A stretch of 64,000 nt of DNA from Branchiostoma floridae (Eukaryota > Chordata > Leptocardii > Amphioxiformes > Branchiostomatidae), in assembly GCF_000003815.2 (NCBI RefSeq), contig NC_049984.1, positions 1,110,572 to 1,174,571 on the forward strand, written 5' to 3'. Position numbers and translations under genes: made by a program. This document shows, in pieces, positions 50,031-60,700 of the stretch. The notes under the pieces are model-generated. The model did not search any database. It was not told the DNA's origin and worked only from the letters and a program-made list of their open reading frames with translations. Position 1 is the first letter of the stretch; each line of letters begins with the position of its first letter.

Positions 50031-50499
50031 ACAGTTCCTTATGTTCTACAGGACGGTTGTGAGGCACTACAACTATTACCAACTATTCAACAAGTGGATA
50101 TACCTTGATACACTAGACCATGTAAATATTATATTTTTTTCAAACATTTTTGTGCGGTAGTCACACAGTTGACGAGGCAGGCATTAGTACTTTAGTGGCT
50201 ACACCACAGTACCTGCCCGTGAGATGCCTTCACGCAGAGTTTGTAGTGTACACAGTTCTGTCCGTCTGTCGTCACGGTATGTGCTTTGGCACAATAACAA
50301 CAACAACAGCAACATAATTACATTATCCAGCCGCCAGGTACAGACACGCAATGTCACGTCAAAGGTGAAATACACACAAAGGTGAAATACACACAAAGGT
50401 GAAATACACACCTGTGCCAGCTCTCCGAGCAGATGCGTGGGCGGCTAGTACAGCTTGTTTATGCGCGTCAATCATGTCATACCCTGAGGCAGAAAACCG

Positions 50500-51180
50500 C
50501 CCCACGTGACATGAGGATCTGAATGCCTTTTTCCGTTAAGCGTTACGAGCCATTTTAATTCACCGTTAATCGGTACCGACCCGCTCTAATTCAACGTTAA
50601 TCGTTATCGGTATATCATTCGTGAATCGTTATTGTTCGTTTTAATTCTACGTTAAGCGTTATCTGTTATCCCGAATTCACGGTTAAGCGTTACCAGGAAA
50701 CTCACTTCGTTAGTCAAACGCCACGAAGTCAAACGCCAGATAGAGACCCTGAAAATGCAGGAAATGGCATTTCAGAGGGTCAAGATTTCAAAATTCATCC
50801 GAGCCTCTCGACCTTGGGCGCTAGGCGCTCACGACGACATGGCAAAAATATGTTGGGGGCGTGGGTTGTTGTTGCCCATAAAACTTTTTTCTCTAATACA
50901 ATTTAGCCAGCAAAATTTGTCATTCAAAACACACACTTCAAAATTTCCCCAGACCTATCCTGCAACGGCTCGTGCCCTCCGTGCTCGAATTGGTAAAAAG
51001 GGGTGGAGGTCGTCGCTCTCAGTGCCTATAACCATGTGTAATTTTGATCAAAATGCCATTAACATACTTTATGCTGTCAGCAAAATTTGCCGGAAAATGC
51101 AGGAAATAGCATTTCAGAGAGTCAAGATTTCATAACTTCCCGGGGGAGCATACCCTCGGACCCTCCTAGGATTGTCACGC
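50500..51180. mobile_element. Repetitive transposon-like region
   Basis: 50530-50700 has repeated CGTTAAGCGTTA/CGTTAATCGTTA motifs. 50750-51150 contains the segment GAAAATGCAGGAAATGGCAT and a second copy at 51095, each followed by TTCAGAG(A/G)GTCAAGATTTCA, then CCCGGGGGAGCAT. I associate the last motif with non-coding ends of hAT-type transposons, from memory only. The open frame here is not treated as a gene. Confidence 0.45.
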
Positions 51181-51471
51181 CTTGAAAATTTTGTCAGCAA
51201 TAGTTTAATTCCCCATAAGAAAGTTGCTGCCGCCACCTATGTGGCGGGACACTGTCACAGGGAGGCAGATGTCATTTAGGCAGCGGGCATTGTCCCTGTC
51301 ATTCCGGAGCCTCAGGGTTTTGGGCACCTTTTCCTTCTCACATTGTCAATAGTCAAATATTTTCACCCTTTGAGATAACCTACTCTAGTGTTGAACGAAT
51401 AGGAATGCACGTCAATTTGCCGTTGTGCTTTGTAAATGAGTACTTTGGTTACAAAAGACATAGGTACAACA

Positions 51472-54400
51472 ATGACGACGGTTTCTTTTGCTTTCAGACT
51501 GATCCCGGTGTTCCTCGTAGCGGTTGCCATGACACCGATGGTTGTCATGGTTGCCGGTCAGACACCTACAGAACAAGAACTACAAGAGGCATTCAACCAG
51601 GCAAAGGCAGAAATAGAGCTTGAAGTTGCCAGTCATGTAGGTAAGCATATAGAGAACACGGTACATCCTGGAATAAGATGCTGCCTTAATGCATTGAAAC
51701 GTCGTTTGGGGGAGGCTTGCCATGCGTCCCTTTATAGCTGGGGTCAGAGATTCGCTCTGTGAGTAAGCTTGCCCCTTGTGCCTTACAGGTGCCTACGCTT
51801 GCCCCGTGCGCCTTACAGCTGACTACGCTTACCCAATGTGCCTTACATGTGACTAAGCTTACCCCATGTTCCTTACATGTGACTGAGTTTATCCGGTGTG
51901 CCTTACAGGGGACTAAGCTTGCCCCGTGCGCCTTACAGGTGACTACGCTTACCCAATGTGCCTTACATGTGACTAAGCTTACCCCATGTGCCTTACATGT
52001 GACTGAGTTTATCCGGTGTGCCTTACAGGGGACTAAGCTTACCCCGTGTGCCTTACAGGGGATTAAGCTTACCCCATGTGCCTTACAGGTGACTAAGCTT
52101 ACCCCATGTGCCTTACATGTGGCTAGTTTACCCCATGTGTCTTACAGGTTACTAAGCTTGCCCCATGTGCATTCAAGGTGCCTATGTTTGTCCCTTGTGC
52201 CTTACACGTGACTAGTTTACCCCGTGTGTCTTACAGGTGACTACGCTTACCCCATGTGCCTTACAGGTGACTGAGCTTACCCCGTGTGCCTTACATGTGA
52301 CTTAGCTTACCCCATGTGTCTTACATGTGACTGAGTTTACCCCGTGTGCCTTACAGGTGACTAAGCGTGTTCCCTGTGCCTTACAGGTGACTTAGCGTGT
52401 ACCGTGCGTGTGCTTTATAGGTGTCTAAGCTTGTCCCGTGTGCCTTACAGGTGACTAAGCTTGCCCAATGTGTCTTACATGTGACTGAGTGTACCCGGTG
52501 TGCCTTACAGATCAAATACCCGAGGAGAGCCCGTACTCCGGAGCGCTGGGGGCCCTGGCGTTGGAACACCGTTCCACTCCGATGGCCATTGAGCTCAGCA
52601 AATGTGCTACCGTCTTGGAGAAGATGGCAAAACACTTCATGGACAGGTTAGAATACATTTTTCTTGTGAATAGATGACAAAATGACTAAAGTATTAGCAC
52701 ATGATGAACATATAAGTACTATTGTATGTCACAGGCCTTGCCAGCTTTGACAATGGGATTTGCTTTTTGACGTCTCGTGAAAGACCAGCTTCAATGTCAC
52801 TTTTATGCAAATGCCCTTGTACGAGTATGTCCTTTTAACGAGACAGTTATCCCTGGTATGCAAATGTACTTGCCGTACAAATGTCCTTGCTATGCAAACG
52901 TCCTTGCTATGCAAATGTCCTTGCTATGCAAATGTCCTTGCTATGCAAATGTCATTTATATGCAAATCTCCTTGATATGCAAATGTCCTTGATATGAAAA
53001 TGTTCTTGATATGCAAATGTCCTTGATATACAAATGACCTTAATATGTAAATGTCCTTAACATGCAAATGTTCTTAATATGCAAATGTAGTAGATATGCA
53101 AATGTTCTAGATATGCAAATGTACTTGATATGCAAATGTAGTAGATATACAAATGTCCTTGATATGCAAATGTTGGTTTTAATCTTAGTTCCAGACGTAC
53201 AAGCTACACAGTGGCCATGCTGTCCGCCTGCAACTCCCACATCGTGACGAGTGTTTGTGACGACACATCCATGAAGCCGATCACGTGCCCCGCACCGGCA
53301 GTCCCAGAGTTCCGTTCGGCAGACGGCCGTTGCAACAACCGGAACCACCCCCTGTGGGGGAGTACCGAGCAGCCGCTCAGAAGGCTGCTGGATCCTGTCT
53401 ACGATGACGGTATGTAGACGAAGTCTGGATGACCCCAGACGTCATCACTGTGGCTTTGTTAGTAAAGACGCAGTCTTTTTGGAAGTCTCAAGACCTGATT
53501 CTGGCTCTCAATCACTGGACACGTAGTTATCTTTTCAGGAAGGGAAAATTGCTCAACAGGTACAGTAAACGGGCTACTGTTTGTTTATTAATTTTTTTTG
53601 GGGCACCTTTACCAGTCCTCGCCACGACATGAAAATACAACGAATACAGATTAAGATATTAATGAAAAACGTCATAATTAAATATATTGCTGACAGGCTA
53701 TCCTTAAATCCTGACAAGAGGCGCACTTGTAACATGCTCAGTAGACCATTTCTGATTCTGCCAGCAGCAGATTTTGCAAGAAGCATTTTCTCTAAATCGC
53801 TAACTATGTTACCCCAGACTTAATGATCACCCGCACCGCCGGGCGTGACGGCACCCCCCTCCCCAGCGCCCGGCTGGTCAGCACAACGGTACACGAGGAC
53901 CTGCGGAAGTCCAGCCCGGTCAACACGCACATGGTCATGCAGTTCGGACAGTTCCTGGACCACGACATCACTCTCACACCAAACTTCGCGGAAGGGGAAG
54001 AAGGTACGTGAGCAAGTGTTATCTGATCATCACTGGTGGTAATTGACGCCTACTTGCACATACACGTTCGTTTTTTTGTTGTTGTTGCACAACAAAACAG
54101 TTTGAGAATGTAATGGGGATTTCAGGGGGTAATGTTGTGTGTTGTAATGCTTTTTTTATAACAGCTGCGCTGCAGTGTGTGTTTTATCACTGCACCCCTG
54201 TACAACCCAAACGTTTCACCAGAAATGTTGTGACGATACTACAATGGAAAAGTGAAATCATTTTCATCGCGAAGAATAAGAGTTACAGGGAAATCTGTTT
54301 CATCAATGTTTTACACAGGATTGTCAGGATAGGGTTGGAAATATCACACACACATGACATAGATGTTGGGCAAAGGTTGTTGGAAGTCGGTGTCGCCCCC

Positions 54401-54737
54401 CGTCCTGGTTGAAAATTGCGCGGTCGGGATGTTCACTGTTTATTTGACTTTCCATTTCGCATCATATACCTGCTTCTTCCCCGTGTATCCTCAGGTCTGA
54501 GATGCCCCTGTGACTCCACGGACGAACGTTGTTTCAACATCCCCGTCCCCTCCGATGACCCTGACTTCAGCACTCCCTGCCTGGAGTTCGCCCGCTCCCG
54601 CTCCTGTCCGAACGAAGGGTGCCGCATGGGCCGGCGGCAGCAGCTCAACCAGCTCACCGCCTTCGTGGACGCCTCCAACGTCTACGGATCCTCGGAGGAA
54701 GAGATGGAGGCTCTGAGAGAAAGGAACGAACCCAGAG
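51472..54737 (+). CDS. Peroxidase exons 1-5: signal peptide, propeptide and N-terminal half of catalytic domain
   Basis: Exon 1 has a hydrophobic leader ending near MVVMVAGQ and then a charged propeptide ([16 protein letters not shown]). Exon 3 carries [17 protein letters not shown], matching the conserved start of mature peroxidases. Exon 4 has the distal haem pocket. Exon 5 has a Cys-rich loop and [15 protein letters not shown], the calcium site, and ends in phase 1 after [10 protein letters not shown]. Exon 5 stops fifteen to twenty residues past the calcium site, exactly where the lectin cassette enters. Confidence 0.9.
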
Positions 54738-57700
54738 GTAGGAACACCCTACTATAAGTAAGACAGCTGAAGAAACATAGCTCAATTCAATGTCATGTTG
54801 GTTGACAAATAAAGTAAATTCCGGCGTGTAACAGTGATACATGTACACAAACATGAGATACCAAAACTGGACGTTCCCCTGCTATGCAATTGACAGTCGC
54901 ATAGAGGCACATAATCGAACGTGTTCTTTGTTTTATCTGACCATACACCTTTCCATACACCATGGGGTGTCGGGGCAATCTACCAATATTAATCCTGCTG
55001 CTGATTAATCCCTCCAAAAAGGCCATTTTAACAAGTTCTCATCGGAAGATTGCTTGTATCATTACTTCTTTATTGTAGACACTAACTGCAATATAATAAG
55101 ATAATATATATACATACAACATAGCAACATAGACACATAAAACATAGCACCGAAATTAAATAGCGTATCTAGACGTTTTCGCACCTCACCATTCCGATTC
55201 TCACCTTTCACATGGATATTACACACATGTTTTCAGAAAAGTGTTTTCACTTCTAACAGCCGTGGTGCCACTAAGTAAATGTACATGGCAATAAAGAGAC
55301 ATGTAGGTTAAAAGCTTTGTGGCCGAGACAGGCCTTAGGGGCATGTTCGGGCATGACGCACCCGCCATGGCACACGAGTCGGGGGTAGGAGGAACCCAGT
55401 ACATCCTTGGTTGGAAGTCCTCCTAGGAGACGGATACTCCTTGGAAACAACAAAGCTGCATCTGTTGAAGCCGCCTCACACGTTGCATACAGTTGCCCCT
55501 GTGAGACTTAGTGCTCCAATAGACGAGAGGGTGGACATGGATATTACATACATGTTTTCAGGAAAGAGTTTTCACTTCTAACAGCCGTGGTGGCACTACA
55601 TACGTTATATCTGCTCATCTGTCGAATCGACAAGAGAAACCAGTTGGTTAAAAGTTTGATGAGTAGATCACTGCTACTGGCAGTAAAATCCAAACATTGA
55701 CAGTGTCGTTTTTCACCTCCACCAGGTGCCCAGAAGAAAACAACCTTCCCCTCTCCACGCAGCACCAGTAACTACGCCAGACTGGGGACGTCATTGTCTC
55801 AGGATTTAACCAGCTTCACTCTCTGTCTGCACATGCGCACCGACATGAGCTCCAGCAGTGATGCAGGTTTGGTCAGCTACGCTGTGACACAGCATAACAA
55901 CGAGCTGCTCGTCTTCAATAAAGGAGGGATCGGTTTTAGGGTAAGTTCATGGTCATGTTCGATATCAAAGGTCGGACATCCCTTGTCACCGATCAATTAC
56001 TTGATTGAACGATAAACATGCAAGTTGTACTGGTCAGTTGGAGATACAGACTTTTCTTTTAGTAGTCATCATATACCAATGTCCTCGGATGAAAAGGGCG
56101 TCCATGTCATCGAGATATGTGTTTTCCAGCTGTTTGTACAAGGTGCGAATGTTAACATGGGTGGCCTACCTGTGTGGGATGGCGCGCGGCACGCCGTATG
56201 TGTCACCTGGCGCAGCAGTGACGGCGCTTGGCAGGTGTACGCTGACGGCGCGCGGAGGAATAGCGGCTCGGGGCTCCGCGTCGGAGGAAGAGTGCGCAGC
56301 GGCGGCACATTCATCCTGGCACAGGACCAGGACACGGTTGGGGGAGGGTTCGCCGCCAATCAGGCCTTCAGCGGAGAACTGTCACAGGTGAACCTCTGGG
56401 ACCGCGTGCTGACTGCAGCTGAGGTCGGGTCGGACTGGTCGGCATTCTGTAATCACCATGGCAACGTGATTGACTGGGCAACCGCTAACATCCAGGTTTC
56501 GGGACAGGCCACCACTGATCAGTACAGTTGTCAAGTCACCTCGCCACCCGGGTCTGGTGGGTCTCTAGAACATTTTTTTGGGATACTCTAAGAGTGTAAG
56601 GTCATGTAAATGGCCGGTGAAATATTTTGGCAAATCTTTCTTATTACTGGGTGAATTACGTTCGTTTGTTCGTTATGTGCATCATGTAGCACTTTTCAGT
56701 ATTGAGCTGCACATTAAAGCCATTTCCTCGTTTCGCCACAGCTCAGTGACGTAATAGCCTGACGTTTTGTTCACCAAAGTCGCAGACAAGTACCACAGGC
56801 ACATAGATGGAAGGGCAGGGCATAAATCCCGTCCGGATGTCGTCACTGAAATCACAGATTGCATGACTAAATTCTTCAGACGTCTCGGAAACGTTCGTGA
56901 CGATCTATGTCACAAAGCCTATGTCACAAAGGTTGTGACTTTTTAAGATAATGTCAGGACCGACGCACCGCATTTTAAGAACCCACATTATTTTACAGTC
57001 ATAGGGAAAATAAGGTGTGCCTGTGTGTGTGGTATGCGTGGGGAGGGAATGTAATGCGTATTGTTCATTAAAAAAAAGAATTCATTTTCTTTGTTTCCAG
57101 GTGTCAACCTCGCCTTGAGTCGACCCACGGCGCAGTCGAGTACTGGATTTGGGGGATCGGCTGGACGGGCGGTAGACGCCAACACTGACGGGAACTTCCA
57201 CAGTGGCTCCTGCACCCACACAAACCAGGAAAGGAACCCCTGGTGGCGTGTGGACCTGGGCACGGCACAAGCCATCGGCAACGTCGTCGTCTTCAACCGG
57301 AAAGACTGCTGCTCAGACCGACTGAACAACTTCCAGGTTCACGTGGGGAACTCTCCTACGGTGGCGTCCAACCCGCAGTGTGGCGGGAACAACGCGGTGA
57401 CAGGAGGGAGCCGGCCGGACATCACAGTAGACTGTGGCGGTCTCAGGGGCCGATATGTCGGGATCCTACTTCCCAGCACCGAAGCCCTCACCCTATGCGA
57501 GGTGCAGGTGTATGCAGGTAGGTTTTTGATCCTGATGAGCAGGGTAGTCCCATGGCCTTTGTAAGGCCGTATGTATGGACAGTAGGCTGTTCTCCACTGT
57601 GTCTACTGCACTGTATTTGGAAGCGGAGCCCCGCCCTCTTCTCCTACAGCCTTTTACCTCCCAAACGAAGTCAGGTGCCGATTTGGAGTGAATGTAGAAA

Positions 57701-60700
57701 GTCGTGAAAAGTGCCTTTCCCAAGGGCACAAGATCCGTAGCATGACAGCATTTAGACGAAGGACCTCTAAGTTCTGGGCTAAACTGCTTACAGTTAGGCC
57801 ACACGCCCCCACTATGACTATGCCACATTCAGTTTTAGATGTTGATGATGTTCTGTTCACACCCGGCCGAAGTCTAGCACAAGTAGCTCAGGCATGTAGA
57901 CTTAGATCACAAAGCCAGAACGTTTCTAACTTCTTAAGATAATGCCAGGCCCGGTGCACCGCATTTTAAGAAACTACATGATTTGGATAGGGACAATAAG
58001 ACGGTATTAAGACCTATCAAAGTTGATGATTTTTTCCCTTTTTGCAGCGCCTCCACCTCCTCAAGTCCCAGGTAAGCCTTTAAACGGATGTTTTAGTTCA
58101 TAAATACTCAACTTGCCTTTTGTTTCATGTGCTTCAACTACTCCTTGCGATGAGCTGTAATCCCTCGTACCTTTTTCAATAATTACCTCCTCACCATGTG
58201 TATGTGTGTGTTGCGCGCGTGTGCGTGTGTGTGCGTTTGTGTGTGTGTGTGTGGGGGGGGAGGGTCGTATTATTGATTTTTATTAGAAGAGAGATCAGTG
58301 ACTTCCTCTCCACTCCGCACTTCATCATTCCGTACTTCACCATTCCGTTTCCTCCCTCCCGGCAGCACGTGCCCGCGGCCTGCTGAAGTCCAGACCCAAT
58401 CCTGCAGACGCTAACAAGAAGGAGCTCCTGCCCAGCAACACGGAGGAAATGGACTTCCTGTGTGAGGAATCTACCGGGAACCAGACGTGCTCGGCCGCCG
58501 GGGACATCCGTGTGAACGAGCAGCCGGGGCTGACCTCCATGCACACCGCCTTCTTGCGCGAACACAACCGGATCGCCAGGGGGCTCTCCCGGATCAACCC
58601 GAACTGGGATGACGATCGGGTGTTCTACGAGACCAGGAAGATCGTGGGCGCGCTGATGCAGAAGATCACGTACGGGGAGGACCTTCCGCACGTTCTGGGG
58701 CCCGCCGCCATGACCAGGTTCCACCTGACCCTCACCCAGAGCGGGTTCTTCTCTGGGTACGACCCGAATGTGAACCCCACCATCTCTAACGTCTTCGCCA
58801 CGGCTGCCTACCGATTCGGCCATAGTCTTGTTAATAACTTTTTCAACCGCTTTGATCCAGACTTTACCCAGGGCAGTACATGCCCGATTCAGCTGGCCTT
58901 TGCTTTCTTCAACCCGTCCCACATCTTCGACAACGCCCAAGGCGGGCCGGACTCCATCCTGCGCGGCCTGACGGCCCAGCCGCATCAGGACTTTGACCGG
59001 TTCATGGTGTCGGGCCTGACCAAGCGCCTGTTCGCGGATCCTCCCGGGTCGGACAGAGGCCTGGACCTGGCGGCGCTGAACATCCAGCGGGGCAGAGACC
59101 ACGGGCTGCCCGGCTACAACGCCTGGCGGGTGCGGTGCGGGCTGCCCAAGGCTAACAGCTTCGACGAACTGGCGTTTGAAATCCCGGACTGCTTCACGCG
59201 GAGGAGGCTAGAGAACCTGTACAGGTGCGTTAAGGCATGCGCCCGTCCCTTGTGCAGTCTTATACCTCTGTGGGATCGCTCCGGCATTTTTAAATGTTTG
59301 TATGTCTCTAGTCTCTCGTCGATTACCGTGTTATAAATACAGATATATCCAGAATGTAAAGATTTGAAACCATATGTTATATCCTATATGTTAATACATT
59401 GCCACATGTTGTGACTGTTTCCTATTTGTAATTTAAATGTGTCTCGTTTCGTACAGGCACGTGGACGACATCGACGTGTTCGTGGGGGGTCTTGCCGAGG
59501 AGTCCGTGTCGGGCGGTGTCGTCGGTCCAACCTTCGCCTGTCTGATCGGCATGCAGTTCCGGGACCTCCGCAAGGGGGACCGCTTCTGGTTCGAGAACCC
59601 CGGACAGTTTACAGCAGGTTAGCTAAAGCTTGGAAAACTTACAGAAACTTTTACAGACGAGTGAAAAATTAACCAAAACCACAACTCTGATTGGAGATTA
59701 GCTGAGATGACTTAAAAGAAAAGAAAACAGTTTTGATGCTGATTATATTTTGTTTCGTTTGTCTGAACATACTGTATTTTTGATGGCCCAAGTCTCAATG
59801 GGTTGTGTCTCAGTAAAACAAATGTTTGTTTATTATTTTTATTTTCCATTTTTCCTCAGCCCAACTAGCGGAGATCAGGAAGACCAGTCTGGCTTGTGCG
59901 ACAGAAGACTCTGAAGATCTTATGTAGTTGGATGTGTATCAGCAAAACAAATGCTTGTTTATTTTCCGTTATTCCCCAGCCCAACTAGCGGAGATCAGGA
60001 AGACCAGCCTGGCCCGGATCCTGTGCGACAACACGGACGGCACGACCCTCCTGCAGCAGGACTGTTAATATTTATTTTCCGTTTTTCCCCAGCCCAACTT
60101 GCGGAGACCAGGAAGACCAGGAAGCTTGTGTGAGAGAAGACTACGAAGATCTTATGTAACTGCATGTGTCTCAGCAAGACAATATTAATTTCCCGTTTCC
60201 TTCTTCCAGATAACCTCGGACCCAAACCCTGCTTGGAAACGCCCTAGAGGCCGCCCAAGAGGGCGATGGGAAGACCATATCTTTAACACACTGAAAGAGC
60301 TGGGGGTCTCCAGAACGAACATGGAGGGAGTACGCACAGAACAGATCAACCTGGCGTGAACTTTCCATGTCTATGTCAGACTGTGATGCCTGCGAATGAT
60401 TGATTGTTCCCTTCTTCCCCAGCCCAACTAGCGGAGATCAGGAAGGCTAGCCTGGCCCGGATCCTGTGCGACAACACGGACGGCACCACCCTCCTGCAGC
60501 CGGACTGTTAATATTTATTTTCCGTTTTTCCCCAGCCCAACTAGCGGAGATCAAGAAGACCAGTCCGGCTTGTGCTGGATGTGTCTCAGCAAAACAAGTG
60601 TTTGTTTATTTTCCGTTTTTCTCCAGCCCAACTAGCGGAGATCAGGAAGGCCAGCCTGGCCCGAATCCTGTGCGACAACACGGACGGCACCACCCTCCTG

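Noticed and set aside
50755-51135. 126-codon plus-strand frame with two QEMAFQRVKIS-like copies
   Set aside because: The duplicated segment and GGGGGAGCAT motif point to a transposon end rather than a gene.
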